A stretch of 13,416 bases of DNA from an uncultured Lachnospiraceae bacterium (lineage in GTDB: Bacteria > Bacillota > Clostridia > Lachnospirales > Lachnospiraceae), in contig CACZOG010000028.1 in the NCBI GenBank assembly GCA_902782715.1, positions 1 to 13,416 of the forward strand. Direction: 5' to 3'. Shown one piece after another: positions 5,926 to 13,416 of the stretch; the stretch's first letter is position 1, and every line of letters begins with the position of its first letter. Position numbers and translations under genes: made by a program. The notes under the pieces were generated by a model, which had not been told where the DNA came from, ran no database searches, and was given only the letters and a program-made list of their open reading frames with translations.

Positions 5926-7686
5926 TTAAACACTTTTCCTGCTTTCGTCACCTGCCCACTGGCTCTGGTAAAGTTCATTATAAAATCCGCCCCTCGCAAT
6001 GAGTTCGTCGTGACTTCCCTGCTCTATGATGTTTCCGTCTTTCATAACCAGAATGACATCGGCATTTTTAATGGTAGATAAACGGTGCGCTACGATAAAA
6101 CTTGTCTTTCCTTTCATCAGCTTCGCAAAAGCATCCTGAACCTTTAATTCCGTTCTCGTATCGATTGAACTTGTAGCCTCGTCAAGGATAAGGATCGGCG
6201 GATTCATGAGCATGACTCTCGCAATACACAGAAGCTGTTTCTGACCGTTCGAAAGATTGCCTCCGTCCTCGGTGATCTCGGTATCATAGCCTTTGGGCAT
6301 ACGCATTATAAAGCTGTGTGCATGGCATTTCCTGCAGGCTTCCTCGACCTCTTCGTTACTGAAATTCTGACCGAGCGTCACGTTATCCCTGACGGTTCCT
6401 TTTCTTAACCATGTCTCCTGTAAGACCATTCCGAAATTCTCGCGGTAGGCTTTTCTCGTGTAGTCTTTGATATTCTCGTTATCCATTAGGATCTCGCCTT
6501 CCCTGACATCGTAAAATCTCATGAGAAGATTGATAAGCGTCGTCTTTCCGCAGCCCGTAGGGCCGACGATCGCAATTCTTTTGCCCTTAAATACTTCAAG
6601 TGAAAAGTTCTCGATAAGTCTCTGTTCGGGAACATACGAAAAGCTTATGTTCTTAAAATCTATTACTTTGAAATCTTCTTTCTTTGATGTCTTTGCGTCC
6701 TCTTTTTCGACAATCTCTTTTTCGTCAAGAAGCTTTTTGATCCTGTCGGCACATGCCAGCGCATTCTGGAACTCCGTTAAAACACCCGAGATCTCGTTAA
6801 AAGGTTTGGTGTACTGATTTGCGTATGATAAAAAGATCGTCAGTTCACCGACGGTAAGTCCGCCCGTTGCAATGATCGATAAGGATCCGAAGATCGCTAC
6901 CGCAGCATAAACCAGTGAATTTACGAATCTCGTCGAAGGATTGGTCAAGGATGAGAAAAATGTTGCTTTAAGCGATGCGTTTTTAAGCCTTTCATTCATT
7001 TCTTTGAACTTTTCGAGGTTATCGTCTTCTTTTGCAAATGCTCTGACTATCTTCTGGTTAGAGACCATCTCGTTTATAAAAGATACCTGAGAACTTCTCT
7101 CTTTAGTCTGAATTGTAAAAAGATTAAATGTTTTCTTTGATATAAATCCGGCAACAAAGAAAGAAAGCGGCGTTACCACAACTACGACCAGCGTTATCTT
7201 CCAGTTCATAATAAACATGAAAACAAGCGTTCCGAGGATTGTAAGAACTCCCGTAAATACCTGTGTAAAGCCCATGAGAAGTCCGTCCGAAAGTGTCTCG
7301 ACATCCGCTATCATTCTCGAAACAAGATCGCCACTTTTATTTGAATCGATATAGGAAATCGGCAGTTTATGAATCTTCGCCATTACATCTTTTCTTATCT
7401 CATAAACAACGCTGCTTGTTAATCTGTTGTTCGAAAGGCTTAAGAAAAGCTGTGCAACGATTGTGGCGGCAATAACAATAAGTGCCTGGAGAATGATGTT
7501 TTTAAGTACCGCAAAATTCACGAAGCCGGCCTTTATCACCATGTCGATCCCATGTCCCGTAAGGATAGGTAAGTAAAGTGTTCCCGCAACCGTAACAAGC
7601 GCACAAAGAACAGCGGTTAATAAAAGAAACCACTTCCTAAAAACATATTTCATCAGAAAAGAAAATGTTGATCTGCTTTTCATCAT
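5926..7686 (-). CDS. ABC exporter half-transporter, canonical ATPase site (heterodimer subunit)
   Basis: 586 aa, the usual length for a fused TMD-NBD exporter half. The membrane domain covers about 1-315 with six predicted helices. The NBD covers about 338-580. Motifs: Walker A GPTGCGKT (375-382), Q-loop Q423, signature LSNGQ (478-482, Asn in place of the first Gly), Walker B ILILDE with D502 and catalytic E503, and switch H534 in IVAHRLS. All catalytic residues are present. The start overlaps the stop of the previous gene (ATGA, 7683-7686), and a second in-frame ATG follows at once; GAGGAA upstream gives better spacing to the second, so the true length may be 585. Such coupling is typical of partners made in equal amounts. 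The family resembles BmrC/BmrD or TM287/288-type multidrug or lipid/peptide exporters; the substrate cannot be assigned. Confidence 0.94.
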   Translation of the reverse strand: MMKSRSTFSFLMKYVFRKWFLLLTAVLCALVTVAGTLYLPILTGHGIDMVIKAGFVNFAVLKNIILQALIVIAATIVAQLFLSLSNNRLTSSVVYEIRKDVMAKIHKLPISYIDSNKSGDLVSRMIADVETLSDGLLMGFTQVFTGVLTILGTLVFMFIMNWKITLVVVVVTPLSFFVAGFISKKTFNLFTIQTKERSSQVSFINEMVSNQKIVRAFAKEDDNLEKFKEMNERLKNASLKATFFSSLTNPSTRFVNSLVYAAVAIFGSLSIIATGGLTVGELTIFLSYANQYTKPFNEISGVLTEFQNALACADRIKKLLDEKEIVEKEDAKTSKKEDFKVIDFKNISFSYVPEQRLIENFSLEVFKGKRIAIVGPTGCGKTTLINLLMRFYDVREGEILMDNENIKDYTRKAYRENFGMVLQETWLRKGTVRDNVTLGQNFSNEEVEEACRKCHAHSFIMRMPKGYDTEITEDGGNLSNGQKQLLCIARVMLMNPPILILDEATSSIDTRTELKVQDAFAKLMKGKTSFIVAHRLSTIKNADVILVMKDGNIIEQGSHDELIARGGFYNELYQSQWAGDESRKSV

Positions 7687-9596
7687 ATTTCCTCTTCGGG
7701 GAACTGCGACTTGTAGATCTCCCTGTATGTCTCGTTGGTTTTTATAAGTTCTTCGTGTCTGCCGGCACCCGTAAGTTCGCCGTCGTCAAGGACTAAGATA
7801 AGATCGGCATCCATTATGCTTGCGGCTCTCTGGGATACGATAAAGCAGATCGAATCCTCTGCAAGTTCCCTGATCCCCGCTCTGACTTTTTTCTCCGTTA
7901 CATAATCGAGTGCGGACGTTGAATCATCGAGGATCAATATCTCGGGTTCCTTAACAAAAGATCTCGCGATACTAAGACGCTGTCTCTGACCGCCCGAGAA
8001 ATTCTTTCCTCCCTCGGTTACTTCTGCTTTGAGTCCGCCTTCTTTTTCGCATACAAAATCATAAGCACATGCTCTCTTTAAGCTTGTGTTCATCTCTTCT
8101 TCGGTAGCATCCTTTTTGCCCCATCTTAAGTTTTCTTCTATGGTTCCCGCAAAAAGAACCGCAGTCTGCGGAACAATGCCGACGAAATCACGCATGTAAT
8201 GAGTCATGCGAAGAACGGTGTCCGAATTCTCTTTTGTTTCGGCATTTTTATCAGGCTTCTTATCGATATTTTCTTCGTTTTTAACTATCTTGGTAATGCT
8301 GCTTCCGTTAACTTTTATCGATCCTCTGGATGCGGCATAATATCCGCAGATAAGATTGATAAGGGTTGTTTTGCCCGAGCCCGTACCGCCGATGATTCCG
8401 ACGATATCTCCCTTCTTTGCCTTGAAGGATATATCTTTTAACGATTCCTTGTTAGCACCCGGATATATGAAATCCACATTGTTGAATTCAATGCTTTCGA
8501 TAATATCTTTTTTCTTATTCGCAGATTCTGTATTTTCTGCTGCTTCCTGCTTTGCGGCATCTTCTGCATTGCCTGATGTCTGCTTAACTTCATCTCTGTC
8601 GGCATCGGCAGAATCCGGTTTTTCGCAGACAACTGCATCTTTGCCTGTTTTAGAGGTCTCTTCGGAAAGCATTTCGGAGATACGGTCCGCACATGCAACG
8701 GACTTGGTCATTGTGATTATAAGGTTGGCGAGTTTGATAAGCTCGACGAGGATCTGCGCCATGTAGTTAAGAAGCGCAACCAGTGAACCGCGCTCGATGA
8801 TACCTGTATTAACTTCCTTCGCTCCGTACCAGAGTATCGCAAGGGTCGCAATATTAACGATCATAAAAGTGGCGGGATTCATAAACGCCGTCACTCTTCC
8901 TGCGGCAAGCTGAACCGCCTTAAGCGCTGCTGTGTCTTTTTCGAAGGCTTCGGTTTCTTCGTCATCGCAGTTAAAAGCACGAATCACCCTGACACCGCTT
9001 AAATTCTCCCTCGTTTTTACGGTTACCGTATCGAGGGCTTTCTGAACTTTTTTATAAAGGGGAATGCTTTTTAAAAGAACCGCAAATACCACGATAAAAA
9101 GAATCGGTACGCAGATCGTGAAAATAAGCGCACCTCTTACATTTACGACAAATGCCATGATAACGGCGCCGAATACTATAAAAGGGGATCTTAAGAAAAG
9201 TCTTAAGAAAAGATTTACACCCGTCTGAAGCTGATTGACATCGGATGTGATACGGGTAATAAGTGTGGATGTTCCGTATTCTTCGAGTTCGCTGAACGTT
9301 CTTTTCTGGATGTTCTTGAATATCTCTTCACGAATGGTCGCACCGAATCCCATCGCAGCCTTGGCCGCAAAATACTGAGCGGTGATAGCACAGATAAGAC
9401 CGACGAGTGCAAGAAGGATCATCACTGCACCCATTTTAAGAACATATGCTGAATCCGAGCGTTCGATACCCATGGAAATAATGCTTGCCACTACCAGCGG
9501 AACAAGCAATTCAAAAGTCGCCTCGGTCAGTTTAAAAAGCGGACCGAGGATACTTTCTTTAATATACGGTTTCAGGTATTTTATCAGATTCTTCAT
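7683..9596 (-). CDS. ABC exporter half-transporter, degenerate ATPase site (heterodimer subunit)
   Basis: 637 aa, membrane domain about 1-310 and NBD about 366-630. Walker A GGTGSGKT (403-410), Q-loop Q477 and signature FSGGQ (533-537) are intact. Walker B reads ILILDD, so Asp558 replaces the catalytic Glu, and the switch region reads FIVSQR, so Gln589 replaces His. This is the known pattern of the non-hydrolysing subunit of heterodimeric exporters, whose degenerate site pairs with the partner's signature motif (LSNGQ here). Two additions lengthen it: a charged Ala/Glu/Lys/Asp-rich linker (about 312-364) between TMD and NBD, and a hydrophilic insert (about 436-465) between Walker A and the Q-loop. 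The start at 9596 has an AAAGGA site 7 nt upstream, and the gap to the histidine kinase gene is 12 nt. Confidence 0.94.
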   Translation of the reverse strand: MKNLIKYLKPYIKESILGPLFKLTEATFELLVPLVVASIISMGIERSDSAYVLKMGAVMILLALVGLICAITAQYFAAKAAMGFGATIREEIFKNIQKRTFSELEEYGTSTLITRITSDVNQLQTGVNLFLRLFLRSPFIVFGAVIMAFVVNVRGALIFTICVPILFIVVFAVLLKSIPLYKKVQKALDTVTVKTRENLSGVRVIRAFNCDDEETEAFEKDTAALKAVQLAAGRVTAFMNPATFMIVNIATLAILWYGAKEVNTGIIERGSLVALLNYMAQILVELIKLANLIITMTKSVACADRISEMLSEETSKTGKDAVVCEKPDSADADRDEVKQTSGNAEDAAKQEAAENTESANKKKDIIESIEFNNVDFIYPGANKESLKDISFKAKKGDIVGIIGGTGSGKTTLINLICGYYAASRGSIKVNGSSITKIVKNEENIDKKPDKNAETKENSDTVLRMTHYMRDFVGIVPQTAVLFAGTIEENLRWGKKDATEEEMNTSLKRACAYDFVCEKEGGLKAEVTEGGKNFSGGQRQRLSIARSFVKEPEILILDDSTSALDYVTEKKVRAGIRELAEDSICFIVSQRAASIMDADLILVLDDGELTGAGRHEELIKTNETYREIYKSQFPEEEI

Positions 9597-9608
9597 CCGG
9601 TATTCCTT

Positions 9609-12600
9609 TTAGCCGATCATTTCCTTAAGCTTATCAACCAAAGTATCGTATTCTTTTATGAATTCTTCAAAATTGGAATCAATGAATTCTTCGTCATTAT
9701 CCTTTGCTGCCATTTCGAATTTAAGAGCCTTATCGGAAATTTCCGTTGCTCCGATCGTTTTCGATGTGCTCTTAAGTGCATGAACATTTATCTCGAATTC
9801 TTTTAAGTTCTTATCTTCAAATGCAACTGTTAAGATCTGTTTTTTATCCTTGTGAGACTGAATGTATTCTTTGATCATGGATACGTAGAAAGATTCATCG
9901 CTCGCACAGTAGAAGAGTCCTTTTTCCACATCTGTCACTCCGCTTTTTCTTAATCCGGCGATAATACCTGCGAAGTTTTCTTCGGATGATGTTTCGTTAT
10001 CCGCAGGAGAGAATTCAAGAATTTCGTCATTTTCGGATGCAGGCGAGAATTCAAGCACTTCTTCTTTTTTGCCGCTTCCCTTAACGCGCCATTCGATATC
10101 TTCTTCGGGAAGGAATTTTCTTAATTTCTCTTCGAGAAGATCGACCTCGACGGGTTTGGAAAGATAATCGTCAAATCCGGCTTTAAGGTATGTCTCTCTC
10201 GCTCCGACAACGGCATTTGCCGTAAGTGCGATAACAGCCATTCCTTCATGCATGAGCCCTTCTTCTTTTAACTTTGCAAAGGTCTCGAGACCGTCCATTT
10301 TAGGCATCATGTGATCAAGGAAAACGATATCGTATTTCTTTGACCTGATCAAATCTATGGCTTCGGCTCCCGACAAAGCGAGGTCCGGAACGATTCCGTT
10401 TCGCTTCATGAGATTCTTTATAACCTTAAGGTTCATGTCATTGTCATCAACCACGAGGATCGATGCATTCTTGACATAAAGGAATTCTTCGCTGCCCTTC
10501 TTCGGAGCATTTTTAACGATCCGCTCCTCGTAATCTCCGATGGGCTCACTGTCGACTATAAGCTGCTTTAAACCGAATGAGAATTCTGAGCCTTTGCCGT
10601 ATTCACTCACCACGGAAAGTTTGCTTCCCATCATGTTTAAAAGACCCGTTACGATCGACATTCCGAGGCCGGTTCCCTCGATGTTTCTGTTTCTCTTCTC
10701 GTCGAGACGTTCGAAGGATTCGAAGAGTTTATCCATATCCTCTTCCTTGATTCCGATTCCCGTATCCTTGACTTTTACATTAAGTACTATCGAATCGCCG
10801 TCCCTTCCTCCGTCTTTTATGGAAAGAACGATCCTGCCTTTTTCCGTATATTTAACCGCATTGGTAAGAAGGTTCATTATGACCTGAGAGATTCTTACAT
10901 CGTCTCCGAAAAGAACCGACGGAAGCTTCTCGTCTATATCGGTAACAAGTTCAAGGTTCTTTCTTTTTGCTCTTTCTTCGATGGAATTGACCAGGTTGTT
11001 TACCATACCCGCAAGCTCGTATTTGGCAGGTATGATCTCCATCTTGCCGTCCTCGATCTTCGAGAAATCGAGAATGCTGTTGATGATGGAAAGAAGCGTT
11101 TTGCCCGCTGACTGAATGTTGCCCGCATATTCGAGGATGTTCTCATCTTCAGACTCTCTTAAGATCATCTCGTTCATTCCGAGAACCGCATTAATGGGGG
11201 TTCTTATTTCATGAGACATCTGTGCAAGGAAACGGCTCTTTGCTTTTCCCGCGGCAATGGCGGCATCCGCAGCTTCCTGGATCTGTCGGTTGGATTCGTC
11301 CTGCCATTTGATAAGGTCGGTTAAAAGACGGTACACAAGGATGATACAGAAAAGGAATGCCAAAAGACTTATCGTGGAATAAACTATTACTTTTCCGTAA
11401 ATTCTCCAGATGCTCGATACAACGTAAACTACGAAATACGAATCGGGGTTTCTTGTTGCGATGAGGATCTTATATGTTCCGTCATAGTCACGAATGACTT
11501 TGTTGCTCTTTCCGTCAACTTTGATCTCGCCGTAAGGAAGCGATGAAACGTTGGTCTTGCTTTCCGCAGACATCTGATAGCTTCCGTAAGGATGGTTGAT
11601 GATGTCTCCTTCGGTATCAACAAGGAAAGCATAACCCGAATCTGAATAGCTGTCGCCGAGGATCTCGACCAGTTTATCCATATAAAAGTCGATAGCGAAG
11701 TTTCCTAAGAATTCGCCCGTTTTTGCGTCATAAACTCTCTCTGAGATGGTGATACAGTAAACACCTGTCTGAGCATCATAATAAGGAGCTGAAATGCTCC
11801 AGCCCGTTTCTGAATTAAGCGTATCTATATACCACTGTCTTTCTCCTACGTGATAATCCGGTTCGGGAACCCATCCGTTGTTCATGATGACATTGTGTTC
11901 CATCTCGGGATTGGTCATGTAAGTAACAGAGATCTCGGGGTACTGAACCGTTATTCTGTCGAGCCATTCAACCATGGAATCGTAATCGTCAAGCATTTCG
12001 GGATTGGTGGAAATCGTGGAACAGAACATGTCGAGGATACTTTTCTGTGTATCTATCCATTCCGCAAGTTTGAATTCGTAAGTCTCAACTTCGTTCTTCA
12101 TCAATACATTTCCCCAGCGGTATGTTGCGGAAATGTTCGTATAGAGACTTACGAACATACATATGATCATGAATGCAAGAATGAGTCCGCGGAATTTCTT
12201 GTTAGGACCCGTCTTGATCTTTTTGCCTGTTTTTCTTAGATCTTCTTCACTTGAAACGATGCTTGTGTAGGACATGATCTGACTGAGCATGTCGGAAAGT
12301 TTAACGCCCGCATCATGTATGTTTACGAATTTCTCCTCGTCATCCTCCATATCCGAAGACGGAGTTTTTACCGAGCTGTCGAGGATTCTTTTTACCTGTT
12401 CGCCGAAATCGCCGCCCACGGAAGCAAGGTATTTTTCCTTTGATGCAAATGCTTCCTCGACTCTTTTGCTGTTTCTTACCGCAAGCATGTAAAGAAGCAT
12501 TGTTACGGCAAAAAGAGACAGCGACAGAAATGTCGTTATCATGAGCTGGATATAAGATGTTTTATAAAGATTCCAGTCGCTTTCCGTTACTATAAGATAC

Positions 12601-13367
12601 CAGTCGTTGCCCGATTTGGTCGCGAAAAGATTTTCATAAACCAGAAAGCCCGATCTTACACGGCTTGTCGCAACGCCGTTTTTGCTTTTTACCAGCGAAT
12701 AAATACCCGCATAATCGGGAAGTGCGGTATTTAATTTCTTTCCTATCAGAGTTTCGTCAACGCATCCCGCAATAACGCCTTCGTTGGTAACGATCACGGC
12801 ATTGTTTGTACCTGCGCTGTACATCTGTGCGATGTGTTCCTGAATGTTCTCCATCGTGTAATCGACGGAAAGAACCGCATCACCGTCACTTAACATTACG
12901 GCTACCGTATAACAGATATCTCCTGTCATGGCATCCACATACGGCTCCGTAACATAGGGTTTTCCGTTATTCTTAACAGCTCCCGTGTACCAGCCTCTCT
13001 CATGTGCGACGTATTCTTCCGCATGTTCGAAATCCGGGATTATATCCCAGCCTATACCTGCGATATATACATTAAAAACACCTTTGTTTTCTTTTATGGT
13101 CTCTTCTTTTTTCTCATATATAAACTTCTCGAGTTTCTGTTTGTCGTCAAGATATTCTTCAGCTGAAAGCGCGATTTCCATCGTCAGATTTTCGGCCTCA
13201 AAAATCGTACTTTCGAGTTTGCCCGTTATGGATTCAAGCTGATAAATACCGGATTCTCTGGTCTGCTGATGCGTTTGTCTGAATACAATAAGGGTATTGG
13301 CAATCGTGACGGTTAAAAGCAAAATTGCTATGAGAATTATTATCCCTCTGTTGTGGTGCTTTTTCAT
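9609..13367 (-). CDS. Membrane hybrid histidine kinase: dCache, pseudo-DHp, dCache, DHp-CA, REC, HPt
   Basis: 1252 aa from the ATG at 13367. Order: TM1 (9-29); extracellular dCache-like sensor 1 (30-270) with RGWY (124-127) and EPYVDA; TM2 (272-296); cytoplasmic DHp-like segment without His (310-372); TM3 (394-410); dCache-like sensor 2 (411-650) with RQWY (510-513) and APYYDA; TM4 (656-681); HisKA/DHp with SHEIRTP, phospho-acceptor H719; HATPase (about 780-935) with N-box N836, DTGIGI (868-873) and EGTGLG (897-902); receiver (about 967-1088) with VVDDN (972-976), phospho-acceptor D1018, T1049 and K1071; HPt (about 1135-1250) with H1196 in NVHALKSTSK. The chain H719, D1018, H1196 is a complete phosphorelay that must end on a separate response regulator, not found here. 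It heads the ABC exporter operon. A TTG further upstream in frame (13415) is possible but has no ribosome site. Confidence 0.95.
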   Translation of the reverse strand: MKKHHNRGIIILIAILLLTVTIANTLIVFRQTHQQTRESGIYQLESITGKLESTIFEAENLTMEIALSAEEYLDDKQKLEKFIYEKKEETIKENKGVFNVYIAGIGWDIIPDFEHAEEYVAHERGWYTGAVKNNGKPYVTEPYVDAMTGDICYTVAVMLSDGDAVLSVDYTMENIQEHIAQMYSAGTNNAVIVTNEGVIAGCVDETLIGKKLNTALPDYAGIYSLVKSKNGVATSRVRSGFLVYENLFATKSGNDWYLIVTESDWNLYKTSYIQLMITTFLSLSLFAVTMLLYMLAVRNSKRVEEAFASKEKYLASVGGDFGEQVKRILDSSVKTPSSDMEDDEEKFVNIHDAGVKLSDMLSQIMSYTSIVSSEEDLRKTGKKIKTGPNKKFRGLILAFMIICMFVSLYTNISATYRWGNVLMKNEVETYEFKLAEWIDTQKSILDMFCSTISTNPEMLDDYDSMVEWLDRITVQYPEISVTYMTNPEMEHNVIMNNGWVPEPDYHVGERQWYIDTLNSETGWSISAPYYDAQTGVYCITISERVYDAKTGEFLGNFAIDFYMDKLVEILGDSYSDSGYAFLVDTEGDIINHPYGSYQMSAESKTNVSSLPYGEIKVDGKSNKVIRDYDGTYKILIATRNPDSYFVVYVVSSIWRIYGKVIVYSTISLLAFLFCIILVYRLLTDLIKWQDESNRQIQEAADAAIAAGKAKSRFLAQMSHEIRTPINAVLGMNEMILRESEDENILEYAGNIQSAGKTLLSIINSILDFSKIEDGKMEIIPAKYELAGMVNNLVNSIEERAKRKNLELVTDIDEKLPSVLFGDDVRISQVIMNLLTNAVKYTEKGRIVLSIKDGGRDGDSIVLNVKVKDTGIGIKEEDMDKLFESFERLDEKRNRNIEGTGLGMSIVTGLLNMMGSKLSVVSEYGKGSEFSFGLKQLIVDSEPIGDYEERIVKNAPKKGSEEFLYVKNASILVVDDNDMNLKVIKNLMKRNGIVPDLALSGAEAIDLIRSKKYDIVFLDHMMPKMDGLETFAKLKEEGLMHEGMAVIALTANAVVGARETYLKAGFDDYLSKPVEVDLLEEKLRKFLPEEDIEWRVKGSGKKEEVLEFSPASENDEILEFSPADNETSSEENFAGIIAGLRKSGVTDVEKGLFYCASDESFYVSMIKEYIQSHKDKKQILTVAFEDKNLKEFEINVHALKSTSKTIGATEISDKALKFEMAAKDNDEEFIDSNFEEFIKEYDTLVDKLKEMIG
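9990..10061 (-). repeat. Tandem 12-codon repeat between receiver and HPt domains
   Basis: Residues 1103-1114 (EVLEFSPASEND) and 1115-1126 (EILEFSPADNET) of the hybrid kinase are adjacent copies with a 36-nt period. The first eight positions are identical except Val/Ile. It lies in the REC-HPt linker and looks like a small in-frame duplication. Confidence 0.75.
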
Positions 13368-13374
13368 GATAATA

Positions 13375-13378
13375 CTCC
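13375..13378 (-). promoter_or_regulatory. Ribosome binding site fixing the hybrid kinase start
   Basis: GGAG on the minus strand lies 7 nt before the ATG at 13367. It is followed by a start giving two lysines and a hydrophobic first TM segment. This supports the ATG over the in-frame TTG at 13415, which would add 16 polar residues ahead of TM1 and has no visible ribosome site inside the window. Confidence 0.75.
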
Positions 13379-13416
13379 GACGAAAACAGTTTCTTTTTGA
13401 ATTAGAACATATCAAA

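Noticed and set aside
12405..12419. GGDF motif in the hybrid kinase, resembling the GGDEF signature of diguanylate cyclases
   Set aside because: It is four residues inside a 60-residue segment that aligns to the DHp domain; there is no cyclase domain of about 160 residues around it.
13368..13415. Longer hybrid kinase start at an in-frame TTG (1268 aa)
   Set aside because: The ATG at 13367 has a well-placed GGAG and puts two lysines directly before TM1; the TTG extension adds polar residues with no visible ribosome site.

Overview
The window looks like a piece of a Gram-positive Clostridia chromosome, most likely Lachnospiraceae (Butyrivibrio/Roseburia-like). This is inferred from the moderate GC, AAGGAG-type ribosome binding sites, a family-typical acidic Tyr/Asp-rich lipoprotein, a two-RCK TrkA with TrkH, and a dCache hybrid kinase next to an asymmetric ABC exporter pair. 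No similarity search was possible, so the taxonomy is tentative. All nine genes I support lie on the minus strand and are read from right to left. There are no RNA genes, IS elements, CRISPR arrays or phage genes, and coding density is very high.

Right part (13367 down to 4110): a tightly packed, probably co-transcribed series. It runs: a 1252-aa membrane hybrid histidine kinase (dCache sensor, dead DHp-like domain, second dCache sensor, live DHp, ATPase, receiver, HPt), then two ABC exporter half-transporters, a lipoprotein with two tandem copies of one domain, and the rRNA-maturation RNase YbeY. Gene spacings are 12, -4, 12 and 10-13 nt. The exporter halves form a textbook heterodimer: the first-encoded half carries a degenerate ATPase site (Walker B Glu to Asp, switch His to Gln) and the second is canonical.

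Middle (4109 to 3359): a 135-bp intergenic region with a good extended -10 promoter. Its -35 lies inside one arm of a 9-bp inverted repeat that may be an operator. It drives a small protein with a Gly/Met-rich N-terminus, a glycine-rich hydrophobic stretch, a coiled coil and a C-terminal zinc ribbon. The gene is followed by a perfect 12-bp hairpin.

Left part (3332 to 1): a diacylglycerol-kinase-type lipid kinase, then trkA and trkH, the regulatory and pore subunits of a Trk potassium uptake system. trkH runs off the left edge, so only its first 342 codons are present.

The most unusual item is the hybrid kinase. Residues 310-370 align over their length, with one gap, to the genuine DHp domain at 710-771, but Gly replaces the phospho-acceptor His. 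The protein therefore looks like a fusion or duplication of two sensor kinases in which the first lost its catalytic parts and kept its sensor. Together with the exporter pair and the lipoprotein it forms a candidate sensing/export locus with no response regulator in the window.
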